A stretch of 64,000 nucleotides of DNA from Cyanophora paradoxa (lineage: Eukaryota; Glaucocystophyceae; Cyanophorales; Cyanophoraceae). The stretch spans positions 124,001 to 188,000 of the forward strand of contig QPMI01000168.1 in assembly GCA_004431415.1 (NCBI GenBank), in the 5' to 3' direction. Both the position numbers and the translations under genes were made by a program. Under the pieces are notes generated by a model. That model was not told the origin of the DNA and ran no database searches. It saw only the letters and a list, made by a program, of their open reading frames with translations. Positions 45,451 through 57,383 of this stretch are shown one piece after another (position 1 is the stretch's first letter; each line of letters opens with the position of its first letter).

Positions 45451-46033
45451 AAGTCCAACCCCGTCCGACGATCCAACCTGAAATCGGAAGTCCAGCCAAG
45501 TCCCCTGGCCCGGTCCCACGTGCACGCGTACGGACATTTCCAGTATGCGCATGCATGTGCATACGGGGGGTGCCAGGGTGCGGCATCACGGCATCGTGTC
45601 TAGATCTCAGAGTCTCGGGGCAGCGCAGCGGGGCCTAGGCGGTCTGCAGCTGGTGCTGCCAGGCTGGTGCCCGCCAGCTATACGCTAGCGCTAGCGCTGG
45701 AGGTGAAGGAGAACGCTCAGCGGCTTCTGCGAACTATCATAGTATCAAGTGTATAATCTACACTAATGCGCAACTTGGCAACGGCAGCATGGAGACATTT
45801 GAGGCAGCATGCGCAACGTTAACGCCCGGGCTACAAGCTAATGTGGATCCGGATTGCATACAGTGCGCCGAACAGTGGGCTGCAGCTGGCCATGGAGCGA
45901 ACATTCGACCGCTTGCAATTGTGTACCCCCAGCTCGCGCCCCAGTGGCCCCGCGGCTTTAGAGCGAGAGTAGCGCTCAAGAGTAGCGCGTTTTGTTAGCT
46001 AAAAGCGCTTGGGCGCTCCTTTCGTTAGCTGCC
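45451..46033. repeat. Spacer with an inverted R1-like copy
   Basis: About 45810-45935 carries inverted R1 blocks (GCCCGGGCTACAAGCTAATG, CAGTGGGCTGCAGCTGG). Near 45680 is a CGCTAGCGCTAGCGCTGG palindrome. TTAGCTA and TTAGCTGCC precede the UTP13 ATG. No gene is seen. Confidence 0.5.
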
Positions 46034-49000
46034 ATGGAGAGCGCCGACGCTGATCGGCCACGGCGACCGGTGCTGCGGACGCACTTCGAGGTCGGAAGCA
46101 CTCTGTCTATGTTCTACACGGGTGGAAGAGTGCGTCGCTTGCAACTCTTGTCTCGCGCGGGGCGGCTGAGTTTTGCGGCAGGTTGCTGTGCTTCCCAGCG
46201 AAGACGCGCTTGCGTGCCCCTGCGCGGAGAAGATTAAGATCGTCGATCTCGAGACCGGAGACGTTCGCGTATCGCTAGCTGGGGTGAGACCTGGCACTCT
46301 GTTCTCGCGATAGTCAGCGCTAGCTGCCCACGTGCGACTCGCGCCCAGGACTCGGAGGTCATCACGGCACTGGCAATTCATCCAAGCGGGTTAATCGCAG
46401 CGGGTGCCAGCCGCTCTCTGCAGCTGTACGTGTGGGACCTGGAGACGGGTGCTCAGAAGCGCGTGTTTCGGGTGCGCTTGCCGTGCTGCGTACGCTGGGT
46501 CAGCGCACCTGGGAGAATGCGAGAGGCCGCAGGCTCACGAGGGGAATGTCGTCACTGCAATGGAGTTCGATTCGACTGGCCACTACCTTTGCACAGGCGC
46601 CGCTGACGGGACAGTACGCGTTTGGGATTCTGAGGGCTGGTATTGCACGCATCAGTTCAAAGGCCACCGTGCGGTGATCACGCGCATCTTGTTCCACCCG
46701 GATCCGCATCGGTACATGGTCATCACTGGCGCTGAGGATGGGTCTCTGCGTTGCTGGGACATGGTTTCAAAGAAGAGGTACGAGACTCGGCTTCAGCGAG
46801 GCTCTCTTTGTCTAAACTAGCTCGCAGCACGAGTTCTGAGCTTGCTGGACACGATTCCGCAATCACGGGCATTGCCGTCTCTCCCTGTGGATGGCTCTTG
46901 GTTTCTGGATCCAGAGACAAAACTATGAACGTCTGGGATCTCCGAAAGTTCCTGCTATTGACATCAGCACCTGTTTACGAGGTGAATTGGGGCCACTTGC
47001 ATCGTCGGCTTTTGCTCACGCTTAGCCCCAGGCTGTTGAAAGCATCCGAGTACTTCCAAGCGACATGCAGATTCGTGAAAAAGTGGGCGAGAATCGGAAG
47101 CCATCGTTCAAAAGCTCAAAGAAGGGCGCCTCATGTAGGTGTGGGCTCTTGTACCATGCATCGCTTGTCACGGGCTGCAATTCATGTGTCCTCTCGTGCA
47201 GTGCATTCGAAGTATTGGTCGTCGGTGATCGAGGAGAGCTTCGGGTTTTCGATCTCCAGCGACAACCTTCAGATTCGTGGATGGCCACGTCCTGTTTTGT
47301 ACAGGCGAATAAGATATCGGGCACAGTGTATAAAGATGTAATGTACGCTTTGAGTTTATTTCCTTGGTTGTTGATCTGTTCCTGTATTCATTTTTTCTCA
47401 GCGTGCTCTCGGCAAAGCACCAGATTATCTCTGTTTCAGCAGAGCACAACATCGAAGTGCTCGATTTCCTGGAGGAAGACCCTGCTTCACAGCGCTTTTC
47501 TCTGCGAAAGGTCTTGCTCGGGAACATGGATGAATTGATTGATGTGTGCTACATCGCCTCAAGCAGTTACGTTGCCGTTGCAACGAACTCTGAGCACGTG
47601 CGTCGCTTGCTCGTTTCTTTTTTGTTACATCTTAGAAGTTCGGCAGGTTAAACTTCTTGACCTGAAAACGAGGAATTGTCAAGTTCTGGTTGGACACACT
47701 GGAATTGTTCTGTCGCTTGCAGTCGCTGTCGATGGGCAGCTTCTGGCATCGGCCGGAAAAGATAACACTGTGCGGGTGTGGAGTTTGACCAAGGAAGATG
47801 CTACAGGCTCGATGCAATCCTGGTGAGTGCTCGAGTGCTCCTGCTGTTACCCAATTGTGATGATGACATGCAACCGGCTGCAGCAGTGTAGCAATTGGAA
47901 ACGGCCACACTGCAAGTATTGGCGCCGTCTCCTTCTCGAAGAAGACGAAAAATTTTGTTGCAAGCGTAGCAGAGGATCGAACCCTGAAGGTCTGGGACTT
48001 GAGGCCTCTGGGTAAGTGCATTACCTTCGATTTTCGGTCAAAACACTATTTTTTATTTTTTACACCCAGCAGCCAAGCACAAGATCGATAATGCCCCCAA
48101 CGAACTCCAGCTCAAAGCAGCTGCCACTGTCATTGCGCACAATGGCGACATCAACTGTGTTGCAGTCTCTCCGAATGACAAGTTCATCGCAACTGGATCC
48201 CAAGACAAGACTGTCAAGGTCAATCTATGTCTTCCTCGTTTGCTGTTTGAATTCTTACCTGATCATGAACTTCTGAAGATATGGGCGCTGTCAGAAGGCA
48301 AGGCCCAATCACTTACACTTGCTGGCACGTGCACCGGCCACAAGCGAACAATATGGAGTGCTGCGTTTTCGCCTGTCGATCTCTGCTTGGCTTCATCTTC
48401 GGGGGACCAGACCATTAAGGTGCCTGTTAAACGTATTGCTGGTTTGTTTGACTGGCGCCCTCACTCGTTGCAGATCTGGTCATTGACAGACTTCACATGC
48501 TTGAAGGTTATCGAACTCCCTCAATCATATTTGCTTTTTCTCATTCCCGACCTGCTGCAGACACTCGAGGGCCACACGAACTCAGTCTTGAGATGCTGTT
48601 TCATTTCTAGTGGCATGCAGGTAGGATGACACCAGCACAACTTTCCATCGTTGTGTGGTCATTGACGATTCACAGATCCTATCCACGTCATCTGACACGC
48701 TTGTGAAGCTCTGGAACGTGAAGACATCCGAGTGTGTCTCGACAATGGATGCTCACTCTGACAAAGTGCATTCTATTCCACATGTTCCTGTCTGCGTGCT
48801 GATTGCTCTTTTTGAACAGATTTGGGCACTGGCGGTGCATGCCAACGAGGAAGAGTTTATCACAGGGGGGTCTGATAGCGTCATGAATATATGGGCCGAC
48901 AAGACAACAGCAGTCGCCGAGGAGAAGACCCGAAATCTGGAAATGAACATTCTGCAGTATGGTTTTTTTCCCTTGGCTCCCTCGATTTTGCTGAATCGCC

Positions 49001-49808
49001 CGCTCAGGGAGCAGCAGTTGGCGAATTTTATCCGTCAAAAGGAGTTCCTGAAGGCTGCAGAGATTGCGTTCAGGCTTGATCGGGTGCACATCTTGTCGTG
49101 GTGGAATGATTCTATCTCTGCTGATGCACTTGCAGCCTCTGCGTTTGTTAGGAGTGTTGGAAAGCCTTCTAGCACAGTCGGAAGGTACTTGTGTGTCTAG
49201 CAATGGCTTGTCGTGATCCCAACAGTGTGCAGGTTCTCTGACGGAATTTCTAGAGCAGCTGTCTGCTGCTCAAGTGACGAAAGTCTGTTTACTTCAAGCA
49301 TTGGAGCGCTCCATCCACTAACATGCCCAAAACAGTTGTTGCACTACATTCGGGACTGGAACACCAGTGCACGGCATGCCACAGTTGCACAGGTCTGCCC
49401 TCTATTCCATCCCTCGATCTCCTTGCGATTTCAGCTTTCATACAGATGGTGCTGGCCTCGATTCTCCGCTTGTTCCCTCCAGAAGAGATACTCAAATCCT
49501 CCAATTTCACGGAGGTTCTTTTCAGCAAAATGTATTAGAATGCCCGGTTTACACATCTAACGCTCTCCTGCATTCCCGTGCAGTTGCTTGCAGGATTGAT
49601 ACCGTACACGGAACGACACTTGGCACGTGCCCTGCGTCTCTACAGATCATCATTTCTGCTTGATGGGACCCTGTCATCCATGGCAATCCTTGCACCAGAA
49701 AGTACCGTATGCACTACACAGTATGGCTGCGAGTCGCATGTGTACTGATATGCCATGTCACAGGCCGAACAGGCATCCAAGAAGAGGAAGGTGAGGAGTG
49801 GTGACTGA
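46034..49808 (+). CDS. UTP13: UTP13 (TBL3), small-subunit processome WD40 protein
   Basis: A nucleolar UtpB component needed for pre-18S rRNA processing. The start MESADADRPRRPVLRTHFEV leads to two WD40 propellers: VITALAIHPSGLIAAGASRS, EGNVVTAMEFDSTGHYLCTG, GHDSAITGIAVSPCGWLLVS, NCQVLVGHTGIVLSLAVAVD, AHNGDINCVAVSPNDKFIAT, GHKRTIWSAAFSPVDLCLAS and HTNSVLRCCFISSGMQ. The UTP13 C-terminal helical domain follows (LREQQLANFIRQKEFLKAAE, IAFRLDRVH, LLHYIRDWNTSARHATVAQ, IDTVHGTTLGTC-adjacent region). The final exon has two possible frames, stopping at 49804 or 49808; one ends in a basic KKRKVRSGD. More than ten short introns are inferred. Confidence 0.88.
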
Positions 49809-49919
49809 CCGCGAAAACGGAAGAGCTGGAGGCGAACACGGGAGTGGTGCAAGGGAGGGAGGGAAGGAGGGAAGGGCGCCAGCCCAGGAGATCTACAAGG
49901 CCCTAGAGTCAATCAGTGA

Positions 49920-50702
49920 TTATGACAACGCCCCTAAGTAGTCCTCCTTGATCGAGCCGATAGCAAACTGCGGTGGATCAGCAAAAAGAATGTAACGTGC
50001 GCGTTCCTGGCACGCACAATCTCTGACACATCAACACGGACACCGACAATCTTCAGTCGCACTTCTGTGTCTTTCTGAATTTTCACTGTCTGATCACCCG
50101 AAACATAGCAGGGTGGCGTGCTATGAGGATCGAAAGTCATATCCGTGGGGATGAGCTGTCCGTCGCCATCAGTTAATCAGTGCAGCCGATTCTGGGGCGT
50201 GCCGCACGCGATTCGACACGAATATTTGCAGCGGCCCCGCGTCCGCGAAGAATCCCATCTTGTTAACCTGTTCCCCGACGATGGGCGTGACGACTACTGA
50301 CGCTCAAACGAGAGACAGCGCACTTGGGAAACGACCGCATCGAGGACCTCGCCCTTGAATGGCTTGAAAACGATGGCGCTATACTTCACCTGCCGCGAAT
50401 TCGACCTGGTAGCCACAGCGCGAACGGGTGGCGAGAGCGCACGACGAATACTGCGGCGCCGGTGCCCTCGCGCAGCTTGCCCTCGAGCTTCTCAGCGTTG
50501 CGGATCCCAGTCACTACAACCACGAAGCCATAGCGGCCGGAGCATGTCCCCTCCACCTCCCGTACAAGAGCGCCGACAAGCTCCTTTTTGAGCTTAGGAC
50601 CGAAGAGCTTCGGCTCCAGCGTAATCGTTCGCTCGAGCTCGACCTGCAGGCATGTTCACATTGAGCTGCGGGATCGCGCTCTCCGCGCACGTGAAAGAAC
50701 AT
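49920..50702 (-). CDS. RPB7: RNA polymerase II subunit RPB7
   Basis: The stalk subunit that pairs with RPB4. The first exon MFFHV joins ELERTITLEPKLFGPKLKKE, then LVGALVREVEGTCSGRYGFV, VVVTGIRNAEKLEGKLREGT, YSAIVFKPFKGEVLDAVV and MTFDPHSTPPCYVSGDQTVK. It continues DTEVRLKIVGVRVDVSEI and ends AIGSIKEDYLGALS. This is the full RPB7 layout (tip domain, then OB domain). The second RNA polymerase II subunit in this window, RPB11, lies 24 kb away and is not co-transcribed. Confidence 0.9.
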
Positions 50703-51267
50703 CTTCCTGCTATCCCGTCTGGATCTCGACTAGCACGAGCGCGCCGCCGTGAACTTGCGACCTCGGCGCTGAGCGCGGTGCTGGAGGCTGTCCGCCGCCT
50801 GCAGCGGCGCAAGGATGCCGTGCGCTTCGAGAGCAACGTGCCTGTGCGCCTGCGTCCCTGCTCGAAGTGCTTCTACGGGTCGTCGCGCAGCTTGAGTCCC
50901 TTGTACCCTGGAGAAACCTGCGAGGCTGCATCCGGCGGGCGCGACAGCCACAGTGACAGCGAAATAGCGAGCGAGGAGAAGAAAGCGATCTGGTAAAGAG
51001 CTCTCGATCTGGTGCGCGACCCGAGCACGAGCAAAGCGGCGCGCAGTCGATAGCATCCGCGCAAGGCCGCTGGCGCGCTAGGAAGTGCAATCTAGAAGCG
51101 ACGTGCACGTGCACGGAAGCTCTTAGCTACAGAGAGCTCGCGCGAGCCGCCTCCTGCCTCTCAGCGCGCCGCGAGTTTCTTCTCCGTTTGACGTCGCCTT
51201 CGCCCGAATAGATTTCTCGCGCGCCCTTGAATACATTCAGCCTGAGCGCCAAGCTCGAGGCGCAGGA

Positions 51268-51600
51268 ATGAACCGCGTCGTGCTCGCCAAGGCGCTCGCG
51301 CTCTTTGAGGACGTGCTGACCCGCAAGGTGAGCTGCAGTTCGTCAAGAATGCGATCTAGCTTACAGCGTTTGCAGCTTGTGGAGAGCCCAGCCTTCAGAA
51401 GCCTCGTTCATAAATCCAGCGCCAAGATGGAGGAGATAGCGGCTAAATCCGTGAAGGCACCACTGGAGGCACCTGGAGCCGCGCGGGTGGTGGATGCAGT
51501 TAAACAGGTTCGTTTAGCTCGATTGCCTGATCGCTTCATGGCTTCCACTGACACGCACCTTTTCCGTGAAACAGGAGTTAGAAAGGACGTTCAAGCGTAG
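51268..51600 (+). CDS. Small 75-residue protein, unrecognised
   Basis: Three exons splice to MNRVVLAKALALFEDVLTRK, LVESPAFRSLVHKSSAKMEE, IAAKSVKAPLEAPGAARVVD and AVKQELERTFKRRGL with TAG. Introns have GTGAGC/TTGCAG and GTTCG/AAACAG borders. I do not recognise the family. The last codons and the stop lie within the first bases of an R3 repeat copy, so the C-terminus appears to come from the repeat. An amphipathic helical peptide is likely; function unknown. Confidence 0.5.
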   Translation: MNRVVLAKALALFEDVLTRKVSCSSSRMRSSLQRLQLVESPAFRSLVHKSSAKMEEIAAKSVKAPLEAPGAARVVDAVKQVRLARLPDRFMASTDTHLFRETGVRKDVQA

Positions 51601-51775
51601 AGGCCTGTAGCTGGCCGCACCTCCCTTTCCCATCAGACGGGGCGCCCCTCCCCTCGGGGGCCCGCGCGGGTTACGCTCTTTATTTTCCCGAACAGCACGG
51701 GTGTCTGTTTTAAGCGAGGTGGAGTCCTGCTTGAGGCGTAGAAAGAGCAGGTTCGGTGGAAAGAGCGATTTTCCC
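51594..51775 (+). repeat. Dispersed repeat R3, copy 2
   Basis: It matches 43445-43617 in the same orientation, starting CGTAGAGGCCTGTAG. It overlaps the end of the 75-residue protein gene. It contains a GC-rich potential hairpin (GGGGCGCCCCTCCCCTCGGG). Confidence 0.75.
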
Positions 51776-52147
51776 TGTAACATTACTGTACAATCAAGAC
51801 TGCAGAAGGCCTGCAGCTAGCGCTAGCGCGCTGTGAATCCAGATCTTCGGAAGGCCAACTTGGCAAATTGAATTAAACAAGTTCAACCGTTGCCAAACTT
51901 GAAAGTTGCATTTGTGAGAGCTTACATTTGCTGAGTTGAGAGCAGTGGGCACCTAGAGTCACAGTCATGCTCTGTGACGACAACCGGGGCCTGCATGCGC
52001 CGCCCAGGGCAGATCTCAATTGCAAAAAACGAAGTTCACTGCGTCAAGCTCCGCTTGAGCTTCCCCATGCATTGACCACACCAACAAGTGTTCCGAATCC
52101 TAAAGTACCACTATACATATTCCTCAACAAGATGATTGGAAACATGG
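51776..52147. other. Spacer before NUF2
   Basis: No gene is seen between R3 copy 2 and the end of NUF2. It contains AGCTAGCGCTAGCGCG near 51815. Confidence 0.4.
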
Positions 52148-54254
52148 CTACGGGGACTGCAGAATGTGCTCCGTAGAGCGGCTAGGGGTGTCGAGGCCGA
52201 GAGCAGATAGAGAGAGCTGTGCAGCAAGTGCACGGGGGGCAGGAGATGCGCTGATGTCAGAGATGGAGGAGCTTTCCGATGGGGACAAAGGAGCATCCAG
52301 GGCGGAAGATGCATTTAGTGCTACCTGCCCGTTAAGTGGACCTGCTGCTGCAGCAAAAAGGATGCGGTGGTACGATGCAACACGAGACTCTGCTTGAGCA
52401 ATCTTTGCTCGAACAGCAGCAACCTCGGCCTCGTGACCCTCCTGCATCGCACCAAGCTGCAAAAATCTGGCTTAGAATGGCCTAATGCTCAAGAGAAGCA
52501 GCAAGATCACCTCAGATTCCAGTTTTTGTGCCATGCGCTGGTTTGATTCAACTGCTGCAGCAAGTGCTAATCCACGCTCCTCTGCTGCCCGGAGCTCCAT
52601 CTGAAAAGACATCATGCATGGGAGGGGAAAACATTCCCGAGACATTGAATGTCACCTGGGCCGAAGCCAGAGCTGCCTGAGCTGCTCGCAGTCGCTCCCC
52701 ATGCTTCTCCTTTAGAGCAGTCGAGTTTCCCTGTCACAAGTGTTACAATGGCCAAATAGGCATCACTTGATTTCTATATTGGACCTGGGCAGTCTTCAAT
52801 CGGCGCTGGAGAAGTGCCTCTTCCGTTGACATTTCTGTCAAAGACCGCTCTTTCTGCAGAACAGCATCCTGTGCTTCTTTGACCTGTTTACCAACAGTTA
52901 GGCGAATCAAACAGTACTGTGATGTATAAGCACCTCTGCTGCAACACGTCGCCATTTCCCCATTTCTTCTTCACTTGTGCCAAGGAGCTTCATGCACTTC
53001 GCAACATCCTTTCGAGAGAAGAGTAAGCTAAAGCCACGAACCGGCAAGAGCTTAAGCATTCTTTGAACCTTCTCTATCTTGGCCAGGGCCTCCAGGCGTG
53101 CTTGCAGGTCTCTGGCACGCTTGTCTGCCTCAGCTGTTGCTGTCCGCTCGGAATCCAGTGTGTTTGTCATGTCCTCCAGCGTCTGTTACCCCCTGTCAAC
53201 TGACGTGCAACTGAATTGCCGGGAACACGAGGCACCTTTTTGAAGCGCTGTGGGCTTTGGACTATTTGAGAGCGCATCTTGGAGGTTTCCTGCTTGGTGT
53301 TGACGATGGCGAATTTGCTGTTGCTCTGGAAAGAAACGCCGGATAAATCAGTCAAGTGCGAAGAACATGAATACTCTGAGACAGAAGGGCGCACGATCTT
53401 TTCGGCAAGCTCAGCAGTGGCCTGCTTCAATGTTTTGAGCTCCCCATTGAGGACTGCCTGCTCCCTGTTTGGATACTTAGTATGCTTGTCAAGCCTCGTG
53501 AGAGGATGTGAGTGTTACCTATTCAGAGAATGAATTTCTGTCTCCATCGCTTGTGTTTCCTTCCGCAGACCGTCAATTTGAGGCTCCTCTGCAGCCCTTG
53601 CTGCCCTGCCAGCAGGCGTCAGGCAAGTCACTCGAGATGACGTCGATCGCGAACTTTATTTTACTTATTTGAGTTTCGAGATCATTATTCTCCTGATCAA
53701 GACGCTGCCGGCGCGCAAACAAGTCGTCCTGAGCAAAGTGTCAGCTGTGAAACCCCGTCCAGGGAAGGCACGTACGGTTCTCTCGGTGAGCTCCTTGTAC
53801 TTCTGCATGCGCTCTTCACGGAACTTTACGAAATTGATAATGGCGCTGAAGTTCCGCTGCGTGCGTGCGGGCTCCGGTTTGTGTATATCTCGAATGCTGA
53901 AGTCCCCGACCCCAACAACGGCCATAAGCTTCGCCCTGCGCCGCGCATCAGCCCGCAAACATGCGATGTGCACGGAGAAGCGGGTTCTCACAGCGCTCTC
54001 CAGAAGCCGATTTCGCCGACAGACTCCTCGTGCAGCTCGGGAAACTCGAAGCAATCAAGGCCCGCGAACTGGGCCTGCTGATACTCATCCCTTCTAGATC
54101 CAGTGAGGTACTCGATAAAATACTCGTACAGCGGCTTGACGCTCTCTGGCGTCGGTTTCTGGATGAGGTCGTCGGGCACGCCCTCGAAGTTCAGCTCCCG
54201 GAAGCACTGGATCAGCTCAACCGGCCTAAGAATCGGAAAGCTGTAGTGCGTCAT
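52148..54254 (-). CDS. NUF2: Kinetochore protein NUF2
   Basis: NUF2 pairs with NDC80 to bind spindle microtubules. The start MTHYSFPILRPVELIQCFRE, then LNFEGVPDDLIQKPTPESVK and PLYEYFIEYLTG, is the calponin-homology-like head. The next exon has GVGDFSIRDIHKPEPARTQR and NFSAIINFVKFREERMQKYK, the typical Nuf2 motif. A long coiled coil follows over several exons (DDLFARRQRLDQENNDLETQ, LEALAKIEKVQRMLKLLPVR). The tail ends TPSRSTEHILQSP. Introns are short. The start is 310 bp from the divergent ZC3H15 gene, and CCGTAGCTGTAGCTAGG precedes the ATG. Confidence 0.85.
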
Positions 54255-54563
54255 CGTGCGCCTAGCTACAGCTACGGTGTCCGCGCCAGGTCGCGCTGCG
54301 GTTGACGGAGCTGCGGTCCCTGAAGCGCGTGCTCTCTCTTGGAAAGGGAATCGAGTGCCGGGAACGGATCTCTACGCAGCGCCGTTCTTCGCGCTACCGC
54401 CGGCTACGCTTCGAGGAGCAGACCGTTTTTTGAACGCTTGCCCCCCTCCTGACTGCTGGGTACGCTCAGTCGGCAGGGGTACGCCGAGAGGTCGGCGCAA
54501 CCGGCGCGCTCACAGAGCAGAGCCGCTAGTGCACGTTGGAGCCCTCAGAGAGAGTCTGTCACA

Positions 54564-56799
54564 ATGCCTCCCAAAGATGAGAAGAAGAAGCAGAAGGTCA
54601 TCGAGGACAAGGTGCGCCGTGCGATGGAGAGCTGCGAGCGTCTGCTGGTTGCGAGTGGCAGCGCGCCGTCGCGCGGCGCACGCGCCGAGCGCTCCCTCCG
54701 CCGCGCATGACCGTCGCCGCGCAGACGTTCGGTATGAAGAACAAGAACAAAAGCAGCAAGGTCCAGAAGTTCATTCAAAACCTTCAGCAGCAAGCGAAGC
54801 CGGTGAGTCGCGGTGCAAGATCACGGGACCGCCGCCCAGAGCGCGCGGCGCAGCCCACTGACGCCTATCGTCGAGCGCAGCCTGTGCGCCGTGATCCGAA
54901 TGCCCAGCCGTCGGTGAAGGACAAGAAGGAGGAGGAGAAGAAGCGTCAGCAGGAGCTCCTGATGCTCTTCAAGCCCGTCGTTGAGAAGCAGAAGATTCCT
55001 GCGCCAGGCTCGCACGGCGCTTTCGGGCGGCATGGCTTCGACCAATACGCGATCCGCTGACGGCGCCCCAGGCGAGGATCCGAAGGGTATCATCTGCCAG
55101 TTCTTCAAGCAGGGCCAGTGTCAGAAAGGCAGCAAGTGCAAGTTCAGCCACGATCTCGCGGTCGAACGCAAGGGCGCCAAGATCGACGTATATACCGATA
55201 GGCGTGATGCGAAGGGTTTGCCCGCTTCATTATCGCCTTGCGAAGCGCCTCTCGCTAAACGGGGTCTGAAGATGAGACGATGGAGCAGTGGACGGACGAG
55301 AAACTCCGGGAAGTCGTCGATTCCAAGCAGGGTTCCGAGAACAAGAACCTGCCGACCGCGATTGTTCGTACCGTCCCGCGCAGCTTGCGCGAAATGCCAG
55401 GCTGATCAATTTCCTTCCCTGCGCAGATCTGCAAGTTCTTCCTTCAGGCCATCGAGGACAAGAAGTATGGCTGGTTCTGGGAGTGTCCAAATGGGCCGAA
55501 GTGCCAGTACAGGTCAGGGAGATTCCATTCTCGTCCCTCCCGGTTTGTTTTTTGACAACTTTTCATGCAGGCATGCACTGCCGCCTGGGTATGTGCTGAA
55601 GTCAAAGGATGCCGCAAAGGAGGACGACGAGGATGATGGCTTGACCCTTGATGAGCTGATCGAGGAGGAGGTGCCTCTTGTACTGGCTGTGCGCCATTAT
55701 TCTACTCACCTCCATGTTTGTCCGCGTAGAGGAAGAAGGTTGTTGGCAAAACGTGCGACTCCTTCGAATCTAGACCGCTTTAAGATTGCCTAACGAGTCG
55801 TGCAGGCCTGTGACGTGGGAGACTTTCAAGAAGTGGAAAGAGGAGAAGGAGGCACGCAAGAAGGAGACAGCCGAGAAGGAGGCGCAGGAGAAGAAGGAGG
55901 GCAAGCGCCAGGTACGCTTTCGCATGAAGACATCGACACATGCCTCCAACACTCTGCCAGATGACTGGGCGCGATCTGTTCGTCTTTAATCCCGAAATGT
56001 TCGTTGATGACGACGAGGCCGCCGAGGACGTAAGTAGTTCAACATTAAAGGCGCTTATGTGTTTTACTAATGGTCACTTTGCAGTATGAGCGCGATGAGG
56101 ATGCTGATGCAAGGAACTACGCAAGTGTTCCGGACATCTCGGCGGTGTGGCAGGTCCTGTGTGCTGCATCTGGATTCTCGCGACTCAATTCCGCACCCCA
56201 GAGACCCACGGACTACGGCCGTGAAGATGCAGAGCCGGAGCAGGAGGCAGGACCGAGTACTTCTAGTGGTGCTGGGCCATCCAGGAGCAAAGGGAAAGGC
56301 CCCTTGGACCCGGTTCTGGCTGTGGACGAGTCGCTGTTTGAGGTGTGTGCCTTCGAAGGGGTGTGAAGGGCGATAATGCTTTCGGAATTGGCAACATGAT
56401 GATACCTCTTTTACATTCAAGTAAATCGGCATCGTCTGATTTACCATGCTGTGAAATGGTTTCTGATCTTGCCAATTACATCTCAACTGTCAAGCGATGT
56501 GATGATGAATTATTTAAAACCTGTAAATCGGCATCGTCTGAGTTTTCTGCTGAGATTTGGTTTCTGATACGCTTGACATTTTCGCCCCTATTCTACAGTG
56601 TGATTTCTGCTGCTTTTTCCGCCCTCGTGCTCACATCAATTCTCGTCGAGCAGGGAGCAGACGAGGGTGATCTGGAAGCCGAGGATGTGGATGACGACGG
56701 GGGAGAGGGGGATCCTGGGTGAGAGCACCCTCTTTTTGTTTCTATGTGCTGCTGAGTTTCCACCGTGGCACTAGGGACGGTGAGGAAGAGGACGATTGA
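54564..56799 (+). CDS. ZC3H15: CCCH zinc-finger protein ZC3H15 (DFRP1/TMA46)
   Basis: A partner of the ribosome-associated GTPase DRG1 that stabilises it. Exon 1 is [16 protein letters not shown], then [20 protein letters not shown] and QQQAKP. Next come [20 protein letters not shown] and the first CCCH finger, [20 protein letters not shown] with [10 protein letters not shown]. Further on are [20 protein letters not shown] with [18 protein letters not shown] (second finger), [28 protein letters not shown] and an acidic C-terminus. The order equals the family. The penultimate intron (about 56343-56650) is long for this genome and holds an internal direct repeat. Confidence 0.87.
56395..56580 (+). 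repeat. Direct repeat inside a ZC3H15 intron
   Basis: Two units begin GTAAATCGGCATCGTCTGA and run about 53 bp, containing TTTCTGCTGAGATTTGG- and CATGCTGTGAAATGG-like middles and TTTCTGAT. They lie about 106 bp apart (near 56420 and 56525). Confidence 0.65.
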
Positions 56800-57383
56800 G
56801 TCTTGTGTGTCGATGATTCTCTCAGGTAGTAATTCTGTAGTTGTTTCAAGTCCAATCTCACTCCAGCTCGTTGCATCTTTGCTCAATCAAAGAACTTGAA
56901 GAGCTCAGCGGAAGAGCTTTCACCGACCCCCCCCCCCCCCCCCCCCCCCAAAAAAAAACCCATAACCCAACCCACACGTGCTAGCGACATAACCCACAGT
57001 GCCCATATGCATACCCGATGGCGCAAGCGCTATCGTTGGCTTCGAAATTTCGTCACTGAGTCAGAGAGAGCTCGAGAGAAAGCATCATGGAGGGGAAGAA
57101 CTGCGAGGGGGGTACGCGCCCGAAGTCTAGAGACGCCCCGCAGTTAGTCGCGGGCGAGCTAGAACAGCGCCAGAGAAGTTCGCGGTGTTGATACGAAGCA
57201 AGCGAAGACCGGAAATCGACGGCGGATCCGGGAGACGCGCCGCTGACCTTTCGGGCCGGAGGGGTTTCTGGGACGCATCGCCCAGAAAGCGCTCGGGCGG
57301 CCGGCCGACCTGAGCCACGAGATTGATAGCGCTCTGGTGCATGCTTTAGCCTCGTCGGGGCCGGCCCGCACGTTCTGTCCGCG
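56800..57383. other. Spacer with a poly(C)-poly(A) run
   Basis: A run of about 21 C is followed by 8-9 A at 56929-56958. No gene is seen. Confidence 0.5.

Noticed and set aside
50652-50996. Plus-strand open frame with LEAVRRLQRRKDAVRFESNV
   Set aside because: It overlaps the RPB7 start region and continues upstream of it; helical composition is suggestive, but there is no domain, and opposite-strand frames of similar length exist.
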